A stretch of 40,795 nucleotides of DNA from Polaromonas sp. (GTDB lineage Bacteria > Pseudomonadota > Gammaproteobacteria > Burkholderiales > Burkholderiaceae_C): positions 1 through 40,795 of the forward strand of contig NZ_JAUXNA010000400.1 in the NCBI RefSeq assembly GCF_030682935.1. The letters run 5' to 3'. The position numbers and the translations under genes are program-made. This document shows, piece after piece, positions 26,100 through 34,328 of the stretch. The notes under the pieces are model-generated. The model did not search any database. It saw only the letters and a list, made by a program, of their open reading frames with translations, and had not been told where the DNA came from. Each line of letters begins with the position of its first letter. The first letter of the stretch is position 1.

Positions 26100-27139
26100 T
26101 TCCAGGGCCGGTGGTAAGCGCCTAGCGTGTGCTGCTGGCCTTCGGCCACTTTGTCGAGGCTGGTCATCCAGACCGGTTTGGGCGCGTAGCGGTGCGGATT
26201 GGTGATGCAGTGGTCAATGGCTTCACGCCACACCTTCGTGACCTGGGCGACATAGGCCGGGCTGCGCTGGCGCCCTTCGATCTTGATGGCGCGCACGCCC
26301 ATTTTCATGAGCTGGGGCAAGAGCTCGAGCGTGTTCAGGCTGGTGGGTTCCTCGAGGGCGTAGTAGTTTTCGTCATTGCCCACGTCGAAACGTCCCTTGC
26401 ACAGCGTGGGGTAGCCAGCGTTTTCGCCATCGGCATAGCGGTCGATCAGCACGCCGTTCAGGCGCGACTCCAGCCCCCTGGGTGTTTGCTGCCAGCGCAC
26501 GGCCTTGGGTGGCGAACACACGCCGTGCGTGTTGGGCGCCTCGCCGGTGACATAGGACGACAGCGCGCAGCGTCCTTCGACCATCACGCACAGGCTGCCA
26601 AAGCCGAACACTTCGATCTCCACCGGCGTCTTCTCAATCACCTGCTGTACTTGCGTGAGCGACAGCACGCGCGGCAGCACCGCGCGCACCACGCCGAATT
26701 GCTCGCGGTAGAAATTGATGGCGTCGTAGTTGGTGGCCGATCCCTGCACAGACAGATGCAGCCGCAGCTTGGGATAGCGCGAAACGGCATAGTGCATGAG
26801 CCCCGGATCGGCCAGGATCACGGCATCCGCACCCAAATCGACGGCCTTGTCCAGCGCCGTGCGCCAGAGCCCGGGGTTGGACGCCTGCGGGTAGGTATTG
26901 AGCGCCATGAACACCTTGCAGCCACGCTCATGGGCATAGCGGATGCCCGTGGCCATGGCCGCTTCGTCAAAGTTCAGGCCGGCAAAATTGCGGGCGTTGG
27001 TTGCATCGCGCAATCCCAGGTAAACGCAACTGGCGCCGTTGTCCACGGCGGCTTTCAGGGCAGGAAGACTGCCTGCGGGGCAAACTAACTCTAAGGGGGC
27101 AGCGGCGGCTGCTTCGGAAAATCGGGTGGAAGGTTCCAT
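26096..27139 (-). CDS. ubiU: O2-independent ubiquinone hydroxylation protein UbiU
   Basis: UbiU (YhbU), 347 residues, is the [4Fe-4S] partner of UbiV in O2-independent ring hydroxylation of ubiquinone intermediates. The four cluster cysteines are C184, C191, C208 and C247 (GSLCVMVEGRC, NTHGVCSPP, YPTLCKGRF), with spacings 7, 17 and 39 identical to E. coli C169, C176, C193 and C232. Other strong matches are NARNFAGLNFDEAAM, VRWQQTPRGLESRLNGVLID and SLNTLELLPQLMKMG. It has about 15 extra N-terminal residues (MEPSTRFSEAAAAAP) before the canonical start. It leads the operon and follows an FNR-type promoter about 46 nt upstream. Confidence 0.95.
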   Translation of the reverse strand: MEPSTRFSEAAAAAPLELVCPAGSLPALKAAVDNGASCVYLGLRDATNARNFAGLNFDEAAMATGIRYAHERGCKVFMALNTYPQASNPGLWRTALDKAVDLGADAVILADPGLMHYAVSRYPKLRLHLSVQGSATNYDAINFYREQFGVVRAVLPRVLSLTQVQQVIEKTPVEIEVFGFGSLCVMVEGRCALSSYVTGEAPNTHGVCSPPKAVRWQQTPRGLESRLNGVLIDRYADGENAGYPTLCKGRFDVGNDENYYALEEPTSLNTLELLPQLMKMGVRAIKIEGRQRSPAYVAQVTKVWREAIDHCITNPHRYAPKPVWMTSLDKVAEGQQHTLGAYHRPWK

Positions 27140-27184
27140 GCGGCTAGGGTTTTGACGCGAGCCCCGAAGCGGAGCTATCGCACT

Positions 27185-27233
27185 GCATGGAAGATTACGC
27201 CTCTTGGCGCTGGCGCATTTTGACCTTGGTCAA
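27185..27233 (-). promoter_or_regulatory. FNR-type promoter of the ubiUV operon
   Basis: A perfect dyad TTGACCTTGGTCAA lies at 27220-27233 (TTGAC-N4-GTCAA, the FNR/Anr half-site arrangement with T to C in the fifth position). On the minus strand a -10-like TAATCT is at 27197-27192, which puts the start at about 27185 and the dyad centre at -41.5, the exact class II FNR activation position. No -35 is recognisable, as expected for an activator-dependent promoter. The leader would be 46 nt. E. coli ubiUVT are known to be FNR-controlled. Confidence 0.7.
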
Positions 27234-27297
27234 TGGGATAGGACTCAGACCCTGAATCGAACGCAAGCGCGCAGGGGAACGACAGGATGGGCAGACC

Positions 27298-27337
27298 AAA
27301 AAAAAAGTCCCTCAGGTGCTTGACCCAAGGGACTTTT
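27298..27337 (-). terminator. Rho-independent terminator of tRNA-Met
   Basis: On the minus strand AAAAGTCCCT (27337-27328) pairs perfectly with AGGGACTTTT (27312-27303) around a 15-nt loop, followed by a run of T (nine A on the plus strand, 27298-27306). It lies 8 bp past the tRNA 3' end, so it ends the tRNA transcript before the ubiU promoter. Confidence 0.9.
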
Positions 27338-27345
27338 CTGGAATT

Positions 27346-27422
27346 TGGTGGTGATAGGTGGACTTGAACCACCGACATCAGCATTATGAATGCTGCGCTC
27401 TAACCAACTGAGCTATATCACC
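27346..27422 (-). tRNA. tRNA-Met (anticodon CAT)
   Basis: A 77-nt tRNA with an encoded CCA end. The acceptor stem GGTGATA/TATCACC is fully paired, the D arm contains AGCTCAGTTGGTTAGAGC, the anticodon stem CAGCA/TGCTG encloses the loop TTCATAA with CAT at the anticodon, and the T arm has GGTGGTTCAAGTCCACC. The G1-C72 pair and A-rich features fit elongator Met rather than initiator (which has an unpaired 1-72 position). A lysidine-modified tRNA-Ile cannot be fully excluded from anticodon alone. Confidence 0.95.
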
Positions 27423-27433
27423 TCGCGACCGAT

Positions 27434-27462
27434 ATTATAGCCAGTTAAAACGCCAGGTTCAG
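27434..27462 (-). promoter_or_regulatory. tRNA-Met promoter
   Basis: On the minus strand a perfect -10 TATAAT (27439-27434) sits 17 bp from a partial -35 CTGAAC (27462-27457), which overlaps the 3' end of the enoyl-CoA hydratase gene. The predicted start is a few bases upstream of the tRNA 5' end. Confidence 0.75.
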
Positions 27463-28247
27463 CGATTCGTGAATGCCGCCTTGCGCTTGTTCAAAAAGGC
27501 ATCCATGCCTTCTTTTTGGTCCTGGGTCGCAAACAGTGCGTGAAACAGGCGGCGCTCGAACATCACGCCATCGCTGAGCCCGCTCTCAAAAGCCCGGTTG
27601 ACGGCTTCCTTGGCCGCCATGACGCTGGGCTGGCCGTAGCTGCAGATCATCAAGGCCGCGCCCAGCGCTTCGTCCATCAGCTGGTCCAGCGGCACCACGC
27701 GGCTGACCAGCCCGGCGCGTTCTGCCTCCACGGCATCCATCATCCGGCCGGTCAGCGCCATGTCCATGGCCTTGGCCTTGCCGACGGCGCGGGGCAGGCG
27801 CTGCGTGCCGCCGGCGCCGGGGATGATGCCGAGCTTGATTTCAGGCTGGCCAAATTTCGCGTTGTCGGCGGCAATGATGAAGTCGCACATCATGGCCAGC
27901 TCGCAGCCGCCACCCAGCGCAAAACCACTGACCGCGGCAATCACCGGCTTGCGGATGCTGCGGATCTGTTCCCAGTTGCGGGTGATGAAGTCGTTTTTGT
28001 AGACATCGGCAAAGCCGAATTTCGCCATCGCGGCGATGTCGGCGCCAGCGGCAAAGGCTTTTTCGCTGCCCGTCAAAATGATGCAGCCCACGCTGTCGTC
28101 GGCTTCAAAAGCCTGGAGCGCGTGGCCCAGTTCATCCATCAGCTGGTCATTGAGCGCATTGAGCTGCTTGGGCCGGTTCAGCGTCACGATGCCGACCTGG
28201 CGTGCATCCGGGCCTTCGGTGCGGGTTTCAATCATTTCGTAATGCAT
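27459..28247 (-). CDS. Enoyl-CoA hydratase (crotonase family)
   Basis: A 262-residue crotonase that adds water to 2-trans-enoyl-CoA in beta-oxidation. Both catalytic glutamates are present, E116 ([14 protein letters not shown]) and E136 ([20 protein letters not shown]), together with the oxyanion-hole segment [12 protein letters not shown]. The ATG at 28247 is preceded by AAGGAT at good spacing; the open frame further upstream has no similarity. The presence of both Glu and the overall match point to a true short-chain hydratase (EchA/PaaF-like) rather than an isomerase. It is 34 bp downstream of the M61 peptidase gene and may share its transcript. Confidence 0.92.
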   Translation of the reverse strand: MHYEMIETRTEGPDARQVGIVTLNRPKQLNALNDQLMDELGHALQAFEADDSVGCIILTGSEKAFAAGADIAAMAKFGFADVYKNDFITRNWEQIRSIRKPVIAAVSGFALGGGCELAMMCDFIIAADNAKFGQPEIKLGIIPGAGGTQRLPRAVGKAKAMDMALTGRMMDAVEAERAGLVSRVVPLDQLMDEALGAALMICSYGQPSVMAAKEAVNRAFESGLSDGVMFERRLFHALFATQDQKEGMDAFLNKRKAAFTNR

Positions 28248-28281
28248 GGGAAATCCTTTTTCTGGAGGTTGAGGAACAGAT

Positions 28282-30093
28282 TCAGTCTTGGGGGGCCAGC
28301 CACTGATCGAGCAGCGCTGCATCGTGCACCGCCAGACGCCAGGTGGTCAGTGCCGGCGGCAGGGTCAGCGCCAGCCGCAGCAGGCGTTTGTCGCGCGATA
28401 CCAGCGCGGTGATTTTTTTGGCCGCGCCCGCGTACAGCGTCAGATCATCGAGCCGGCTCATGCGCCAGCCGCTGCCCGAGAGCCTGGCCTCGGCCTTGGT
28501 GGCCGGCTCCAGTCCCAGCCATTCATCGCCCGGCGCAAAGCCGGCGCGCTCGGCCACGCCGCCGCGCAGCACGGTTTTAATGTGAACACCCTGGCCTTCG
28601 CTGACGCGCAGGCCCAGCCGGTGTGCCAGTTGCGCCGGGTCTTCCAGCACCGCCACGCCATGCCGCTGCAGCAGCGCTTTAAGGGGCAGCTCGTCCCGGC
28701 CATGGACCCAGCGCGCCAGCTCTGGCGCAAACGAACGCCCGCCCAGCGCCGCCAGCGTTTGCGCCACATCCGCTTCGCGCAGCGGCCCGGCCTTGCAGCG
28801 CAGCCAGAGGGCGCGCATCACGTCATCCAGTGTTTTGCCGTGCGTGGTCCGGCCTTCGGCGCGCAGCATCAGGTCAAAACACAGCGCCACCAGCGCGCCC
28901 TTGGTGTAGTAGCTCACTGTGGCGTTGGGCGTGTTGGCATCGGGCCGGTAGTATTTGACCCAGGCGTCAAAGCTGGCCTGGGCCACCGACTGCACCAGCC
29001 GCCCCGGCGTCTGCATGACCTGGTTGATGGTTTTGTTGAGCAGTTTCAAATAGCCCGCGTTGTCCAGCAGTCCGGCGCGGCGCAGCAGCAGGTCGTCGTA
29101 ATAACTGGTGAAACCTTCAAAAAACCACAGCAGTTCGGTGTAGCTTTCTCGCTCGTAACGGTAGCTTTCGAACTCGGCGGGGCGCAGGCGCTTGACGTTC
29201 CAGGTGTGGAAATACTCGTGGCTGATCAGCCCGCGCAGCGTGGTGTAGCCCTCGGAGGGTTTGTGCTCACCGACGCGCGGCAGGTCTTTGCGGTGGCAGA
29301 TCAGCGCGGTCGAGTTGCGGTGCTCCAGCCCGCCGTAACCGTCGTCCACGGCGTTGAGCATGAACAGGTAGTTTTTGAAGGGCGGCTTTTTGTTGCCATG
29401 CCAGAAGCGGATTTCCGTCTCGCAAATCTTCTGGGTGTCGGCCAGCAGCCGGGCGCCGTCAAAGCTGGCGGCGGCGCCTGCCACCACCAGACGATGCGGT
29501 ACACCGCGTGCGCTGAAGCTGCCGCTCCAGAATGGGCCCATTTCCACAGGGCAGTCGACCAGCTCGTCGTAATCGGCCGCCATATAGCTGCCAAAGCCCT
29601 GCGGATTGATTTTTTGCGCCGTCAAACCGGTGGCCACTGACCATCCGGTGACGGCGGTGGGCACCGGCAGTTCCAGCGCATGCAGCGTTTTTTCCTGCCC
29701 CTCCACCTTCAGGCACAGGCTGGTGCCATTGAAAAAGCCGCGCTGGGCATCCAGCCAGGCGGTGCGCACGGAGTTGTCGTGGGCATGGACCTCGTAGCGC
29801 AGCACCAGTGCTTTGGCGGGGTTGCACTGGATTTGCCAGCTGCATTTGTCCAGTTGCTCAAAAGGCGCCGGTGTGCGCGCGCCTTGGTGGGCCTGCAAGC
29901 CCTGCAGGTTTTTGGAAAATTCGCGGACCAGGTAGCTGCCCGGTATCCACACCGGCAATGACACCCGCTGCAGCGCCGCAGGCTGCGCAATCGTCAGCGT
30001 GACGCGAAACAGGTGGGCGTGCAGCTCGCCCATTTCGACGCGGTAGTGGACGGGGGCGGGGGTGTGGGGTGTTTTTTGGGAAGGGCTTGGCAT
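28282..30093 (-). CDS. M61-family glycyl aminopeptidase with PDZ domain
   Basis: A 603-residue metallopeptidase of family M61. The zinc motif HEYFH is at 292-296 ([16 protein letters not shown]) with the third ligand E326 ([18 protein letters not shown]); the GGLEHRNST block at 254-262 is the N-terminal substrate-binding signature typical of M61. An N-terminal beta domain (about 15-180) precedes it, and a C-terminal PDZ-like domain (about 490-585, [20 protein letters not shown]) follows. No signal peptide is visible, so a cytoplasmic location is likely, though some family members are exported. Family members release N-terminal Gly or Ala. It lies between the dsbC and enoyl-CoA hydratase genes. 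Confidence 0.9.
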   Translation of the reverse strand: MPSPSQKTPHTPAPVHYRVEMGELHAHLFRVTLTIAQPAALQRVSLPVWIPGSYLVREFSKNLQGLQAHQGARTPAPFEQLDKCSWQIQCNPAKALVLRYEVHAHDNSVRTAWLDAQRGFFNGTSLCLKVEGQEKTLHALELPVPTAVTGWSVATGLTAQKINPQGFGSYMAADYDELVDCPVEMGPFWSGSFSARGVPHRLVVAGAAASFDGARLLADTQKICETEIRFWHGNKKPPFKNYLFMLNAVDDGYGGLEHRNSTALICHRKDLPRVGEHKPSEGYTTLRGLISHEYFHTWNVKRLRPAEFESYRYERESYTELLWFFEGFTSYYDDLLLRRAGLLDNAGYLKLLNKTINQVMQTPGRLVQSVAQASFDAWVKYYRPDANTPNATVSYYTKGALVALCFDLMLRAEGRTTHGKTLDDVMRALWLRCKAGPLREADVAQTLAALGGRSFAPELARWVHGRDELPLKALLQRHGVAVLEDPAQLAHRLGLRVSEGQGVHIKTVLRGGVAERAGFAPGDEWLGLEPATKAEARLSGSGWRMSRLDDLTLYAGAAKKITALVSRDKRLLRLALTLPPALTTWRLAVHDAALLDQWLAPQD

Positions 30094-30149
30094 CTTGAAC
30101 AGAGAATACGCCAGGCGCTGGCCGGTAAAGACCGAGTCTGTGCCCTGGG

Positions 30150-30209
30150 TTTGCTATAAAAAAGTAGCTGCTAGCGCCCGTCCTGTATGGGCTGGACGGC
30201 TAATTAATC
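30150..30209 (+). repeat. Intergenic two-hairpin repeat, copy 3
   Basis: Plus-strand TTTGCTAT-AAAAAA-GTAGCTGCTAGCGCCCG...GGGCTGGACGGC. The GCTA/TAGC and GCGCCC/GGGCT dyads match the copy near 19224 closely in the first half, but the 3' GAGGCCTGTTTT part is degenerate. It occupies the gap between the dsbC stop and the M61 peptidase start, and may act in termination or mRNA stability. Confidence 0.65.
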
Positions 30210-30247
30210 AATAATAAGCGCTTGCGGCGGCTGTCAGCCCGATAACC

Positions 30248-30976
30248 CTATTGGGGTTTGGCGCTGGCCAGCAACTTCTCGACCTGCTGGGCGCTGATGG
30301 CGCCCGGCACGCGCGTGCCGTCGGCAAAAAACACGGTCGGCGTGCCGGTGATCTTGTGCTTCTTGCTGAAGTCGAGGTTGCGCTCCAGCGCGGCGGTGTC
30401 GCAGCTGGCCTTGGCGGGTGTCTGGTCGCGCACCATCCAGTCGAGCCAGGCCTTGCCCTTGTCTTTGGCGCACCAGATGTTTTTCGACTTTTCGACTGAG
30501 TCGGGGCTCAGGATCGGCAGCAAAAAGGTGTAAATCGTCACATCGTTCACTTTTTGCAAGTCGCGTTCAAAGCGCTTGCAATAGACGCAGTTGGGGTCTT
30601 CAAACACGGCCAGCTTGCGTTTGCCGTTGCCGTGCACCAGGATGAATGCGTCTTTCAACGGCAGTGCGGAAAAGTCGATGGCGCTGAGTTTTTCAACCCG
30701 TTCTTCGGTTAGATTGCGCTTGGCCTTGGTGTCAATCAGGTTGCCCTGGATCAGAAAGTTGCCCTCGGCATCGGTGTAGAAAATGTCGCTGTCGTTGACC
30801 CGGATTTCGTACAGGCCGTTCATCGGCGTCTTGCTGACTTCATCGATTTTGGCCAAGCTGGGCAGGCGTTCGGCCAGGTTTTTGCGTATGGCGGCTTCCT
30901 GCGCAAACGCGGCACCCAGGCTGCAGGCCAGCAGGCCCATCAAGCCGGCACGGACGATCGATTTCACTGGTTTCAT
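30248..30976 (-). CDS. dsbC: Thiol:disulfide interchange protein DsbC
   Basis: A 242-residue periplasmic disulfide isomerase. The signal peptide is KPVKSIVRAGLMGLLACSLG with cleavage after AFA. The N-terminal dimerisation domain (about 28-95) precedes a thioredoxin domain with the active site C130-V-Y-C133 (FEDPNCVYCKRFERD), and a second Cys pair (NIWCAKDKGKAW and AKASCDT) matches the structural disulfide of DsbC. The cis-Pro loop is TGTPTVFF. ATG 30976 is preferred to ATG 30982 because AGGA lies 6 nt upstream of the former but touches the latter. It follows the UbiH-type gene by 43 bp. In the cell it is reduced by DsbD. Confidence 0.93.
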   Translation of the reverse strand: MKPVKSIVRAGLMGLLACSLGAAFAQEAAIRKNLAERLPSLAKIDEVSKTPMNGLYEIRVNDSDIFYTDAEGNFLIQGNLIDTKAKRNLTEERVEKLSAIDFSALPLKDAFILVHGNGKRKLAVFEDPNCVYCKRFERDLQKVNDVTIYTFLLPILSPDSVEKSKNIWCAKDKGKAWLDWMVRDQTPAKASCDTAALERNLDFSKKHKITGTPTVFFADGTRVPGAISAQQVEKLLASAKPQ

Positions 30977-31019
30977 GGTCATTCCTGGTATGTTCAAAAA
31001 AATTCGTTGATTCAATAGC

Positions 31020-32141
31020 TCACAAGCCCGCCGCCTGGCGCGCCACCCAGCGCTTGAGCAGGTCGCTGCGCGCAAACCCCTTCATGCCCCAGTTGCGCAA
31101 CGCCCGCCACGGGCCATCGTTCTGTGCAAACAGGCCGTGCAGGCCATCGGTCACGGCGCCCATGGTGGCCACGTCAGCCTTGCGCGCCCGCTCATAGCGG
31201 CGCAGCAGTTTTTCGTCGCCCAGCGCACGCCAGTATTCACGTTGCGCAATCACCTCAGCCAGGCAGGCCGCATCGGCCAGGCCCAGGTTCAGCCCCTGTC
31301 CGGCCAGCGGGTGCACGGCATGCGCCGCATCTCCGGCCAGCGCCCAGCCGGCTCCGACCCAGTGCTCGGCCGTAGACAGCGCCAGCGGCCAGCTGGCCCG
31401 CTCGCTGCTCAAGCGCAAGTGGCCCACTTCCTGGCCCGCCACCGCCTGCAGTTCGGCACAAAATTCTTCGGGCGCCAGCGCTTGCAGTGCGCTGGCGCGC
31501 GCCACGGAGACAGACCAGACCAGCGCGAAGGAGTTCCCGTCCGCGCCAGACATCGGCAAAAGCGCCAGAATCTCGCCTTTGGTAAACCACTGGCGGGCGA
31601 TGCCGCCGTGGGGCGTGCTGGACTCGAGCCGGGCGGCAACGGCTTTTTGCGGATAGGGCTTGACGCTCCACTGCGCGCCAAATTCATCGCGGCTGCGGCT
31701 TTTCTGGCCTTCGCAGACCACGGTGAGCGCGGCCTTGACCGGGGCCTGCACGGTTTCAATCTGGGGCTGGTAGCGCACCGCCTGGGTCAGTTGCTGCTCC
31801 AGCGCGGGCACGTCCACAATCCAGGCCAGCGCCTCCTGGTCCACGCTTTGCGCCGTGAAGTCGAGCTGGCCGCCGTCGTCGCCCCAGACCCGCATGGCCC
31901 GCACGGGGGTGGCCAGGGGCGCGTCGGGCCAGGCCCTCAGGGTTTCCAGCAGGTCCCGCGAGGCGCTGTTCAGGGCGTAGGCCCGCACATCCGTGCGAAC
32001 CTCGGCCGCCGTTGGCCCCGCCGGCGTGATGACAGGCTGGCTGACCAGGGCCACGCGCAAGCGCTCGCGCGCCAGCAGCAAAGCCAGCGTGCGGCCCACC
32101 ACGCCGTCGCCGCGAATACAGACATCAAAGGGTTTGGACAT
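31020..32141 (-). CDS. UbiH/UbiF/Coq6-type FAD-dependent monooxygenase
   Basis: A 373-residue class A flavin hydroxylase of the ubiquinone family, using O2 and NAD(P)H to hydroxylate ubiquinone ring intermediates. The FAD-binding GxGxxG is near the start (RGDGVVGRTLALLLARERL), and the second FAD motif is GDAAHAVHPLAGQGLNLGLAD, diagnostic for UbiH/VisC proteins. The intermediate DG motif is altered (VVCEGQKSRSRDEFG, Asp to Glu), and the protein is slightly short. Which ring position it acts on cannot be told from sequence. It is divergent from the MOSC gene (106 bp) and upstream of dsbC. It is the aerobic counterpart to the UbiUV pathway 4 kb away. Confidence 0.85.
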   Translation of the reverse strand: MSKPFDVCIRGDGVVGRTLALLLARERLRVALVSQPVITPAGPTAAEVRTDVRAYALNSASRDLLETLRAWPDAPLATPVRAMRVWGDDGGQLDFTAQSVDQEALAWIVDVPALEQQLTQAVRYQPQIETVQAPVKAALTVVCEGQKSRSRDEFGAQWSVKPYPQKAVAARLESSTPHGGIARQWFTKGEILALLPMSGADGNSFALVWSVSVARASALQALAPEEFCAELQAVAGQEVGHLRLSSERASWPLALSTAEHWVGAGWALAGDAAHAVHPLAGQGLNLGLADAACLAEVIAQREYWRALGDEKLLRRYERARKADVATMGAVTDGLHGLFAQNDGPWRALRNWGMKGFARSDLLKRWVARQAAGL

Positions 32142-32247
32142 GCCTCATTTTAGGAGGCAGTGCAAAATCGGTGCCTGGCGGGTGTTTTGACCACGCAACC
32201 AGGCCGTCGCCGCTCCATTTTCTGCATTCACAAGGACTTGACGCACC

Positions 32248-33168
32248 GTGAACGATTCATTGAACAACCCATCAACGCAAACCGTTTTTGAGGCGCCCTG
32301 GGACTTGAGCGCGCCCATCACCCAGCTGGTGGTGTACCCGGTGAAGTCCTGCGCCGGGGTGCAGGTGCAGGAAGCCCTCCTGACCGAGACCGGCCTGGAA
32401 TTTGACCGCGCCTGGATGGTGGTGAACGCGCACGGTGAGTTCCTCACGCAGCGCGAACTGCCGCGCCTGGCGCTGGTCCGGCCGCAGCTCAAGCACACCG
32501 AGATGGTGCTGCGCGCCCCCGGCATGCTGGCCCTGCACATTGCGCTGGACCGGGTCGAGGCCCCTGGGCGCGTGCAGATCTGGGGTGACCAGGTGCCGGC
32601 CTACGACATGGGACCCCTTGCGGCGCAGTGGTTCAGCGATTTTCTGGGCACCACGGCGCGCCTGGTGCGCTTTGACCCCGAGCACCAACGCCTCAGTAGC
32701 CCGCAGTGGACCGGCGGCATCGAAGCGCTCAACCAGTTCAGTGACGGCTTTGCGCTGCTGCTGATCAGCGAGGCTTCGCTGGCGCAGCTCAACGGCAAGC
32801 TGGCCGCTAACGGGATGGCAGCGGTCGGCATGGAACGCTTTCGTCCCAACATCGTGCTGGGCCACCCGGTGGGCGGCCCCGAGCTGGCACCGCACGATGA
32901 AGACCGGCTCGATGGCTTGCAGGTCGCCACCGAACAGGGCCCGGTGCAGCTCAAGCCCGTCAAGCCCTGCCCGCGCTGCCCGATTCCCAATATCGACCCG
33001 GCCACCGCCCTCAGCAGCCCGGAAGTCGGCGACATGCTGCAAGCCTATCGCCAGGATGCGCGCGTCGATGGCGCGGTGACCTTTGGCATGAATGCCATCG
33101 TGCTGGACGGCGTGGACCATCTGCTCAAAGTCGGCCAGACCGTCGGCGCCCGCTACCGGTTTGCGTGA
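32248..33168 (+). CDS. MOSC domain protein (YcbX type)
   Basis: A 306-residue protein with an N-terminal MOSC beta-barrel (ITQLVVYPVKSCAGVQVQEA) and a C-terminal MOSC domain carrying the conserved Cys pair in KPCPRCPIPNIDPA and the MERFRPNIVLG block. Proteins of this class bind molybdenum cofactor and, in YcbX, reduce N-hydroxylated bases with a flavoprotein partner; no reductase domain (2Fe-2S) is fused here. The start is GTG at 32248 with AAGGA 11 nt upstream; no ATG lies closer to the conserved region. It is monocistronic with ychF 57 bp downstream. Confidence 0.87.
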   Translation: MNDSLNNPSTQTVFEAPWDLSAPITQLVVYPVKSCAGVQVQEALLTETGLEFDRAWMVVNAHGEFLTQRELPRLALVRPQLKHTEMVLRAPGMLALHIALDRVEAPGRVQIWGDQVPAYDMGPLAAQWFSDFLGTTARLVRFDPEHQRLSSPQWTGGIEALNQFSDGFALLLISEASLAQLNGKLAANGMAAVGMERFRPNIVLGHPVGGPELAPHDEDRLDGLQVATEQGPVQLKPVKPCPRCPIPNIDPATALSSPEVGDMLQAYRQDARVDGAVTFGMNAIVLDGVDHLLKVGQTVGARYRFA

Positions 33169-33225
33169 TCTGGCCCGCCCGGGCGCTATGGAATACACTT
33201 CTCCCCCTGTTTTTGAAGGTTTGTC

Positions 33226-34317
33226 ATGAGTTTGAAGTGCGGCATTGTTGGCTTGCCCAACGTCGGAAAATCCACCCTGTTTAACGCGTTGACCAAAGCG
33301 GGCATCGCGGCGGAAAACTATCCTTTTTGCACCATTGAGCCCAACGTGGGCATCGTGGAAGTGCCTGACGCGCGGCTCGATGCGCTCTCTGGCATCGTCA
33401 ACCCGCAAAAGGTGCAACGCGCGATTGTCGAGTTTGTCGACATCGCGGGCCTGGTGGCCGGCGCCAGCACCGGCGAGGGCCTGGGCAACAAGTTTCTGGC
33501 CCATATCCGCGAAACCGACGCCATCGTCAATGTGGTGCGCTGCTTTGAAGACGACAACGTGATCCACGTCGCCGGCAAGGTCGATCCGATTTCCGACATC
33601 GAAGTGATCCAGACCGAACTCTGCCTGGCCGACCTGACCGCGGTTGAAAAAGCCCTGCACCGGGTGACCAAGCTGGCGCGCTCGGGCGACAAGGAGTCGA
33701 TCAAGCTGGTGGCGATTCTGGAGAAATGCCAGGCCGCGCTCAATGAAGCCAAGCCGGTGCGCACGCTGGAATTCAGCAAGGAAGAGCGGCCGCTGCTGCA
33801 GCAGTTTTTCCTGATCACCGCCAAGCCCGCGATGTTTGTGGCCAACGTGGCCGAAGACGGTTTCGAGAACAATCCCTTCCTGGATCGCCTGAAGACTTTC
33901 GCCGCGTCGCAAAACGCGCCGGTGGTCGCCATCAGCGCCAAGATGGAAGCCGAAATGTCCGAGATGAGCGATGAAGACCGCCAGATGTTCCTCGAAGAAC
34001 TGGGCCAGACCGAGCCGGGCCTGAACCGGCTGATTCGTGCCGCCTACAAGCTGCTGGGGCTGCAAACCTACTTCACCGCCGGCGTGAAAGAGGTGCGCGC
34101 CTGGACCATCCATGTCGGCGACACCGGCCCGCAGGCGGCGGGCGTGATTCATACCGACTTCGAAAAGGGCTACATCCGCGCCCAGACCATCGCGTATGAA
34201 GACTTCATCGCCTTCAAGGGCGAGCAGGGTGCCAAGGACGCGGGCAAGATGCGCGCCGAAGGCAAGGACTACGTCGTCAAGGATGGCGATGTGATGAACT
34301 TCCTGTTCAGCTCTTGA
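33226..34317 (+). CDS. ychF: Redox-regulated ATPase/GTPase YchF
   Basis: YchF (Ola1), 363 residues, is a conserved ribosome-associated Obg-family P-loop ATPase. P-loop is GLPNVGKST at 9-17, Walker B is [20 protein letters not shown], and the specificity position is non-canonical as in all YchF. A coiled coil follows (about 120-200) and a C-terminal TGS domain with [17 protein letters not shown] and the ending DVMNFLFSS. Shine-Dalgarno-like GAAGG precedes the ATG. It is upstream of the RluF-like gene. Confidence 0.96.
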   Translation: MSLKCGIVGLPNVGKSTLFNALTKAGIAAENYPFCTIEPNVGIVEVPDARLDALSGIVNPQKVQRAIVEFVDIAGLVAGASTGEGLGNKFLAHIRETDAIVNVVRCFEDDNVIHVAGKVDPISDIEVIQTELCLADLTAVEKALHRVTKLARSGDKESIKLVAILEKCQAALNEAKPVRTLEFSKEERPLLQQFFLITAKPAMFVANVAEDGFENNPFLDRLKTFAASQNAPVVAISAKMEAEMSEMSDEDRQMFLEELGQTEPGLNRLIRAAYKLLGLQTYFTAGVKEVRAWTIHVGDTGPQAAGVIHTDFEKGYIRAQTIAYEDFIAFKGEQGAKDAGKMRAEGKDYVVKDGDVMNFLFSS

Positions 34318-34328
34318 GCGTTTCCGCG

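Noticed and set aside
25188-27139. Annotation of the two U32 proteins as collagenase-like peptidases
   Set aside because: The cysteine spacing is that of UbiU and UbiV Fe-S proteins, and both sit with ubiT, ubiX and ubiD; a peptidase role is not supported.
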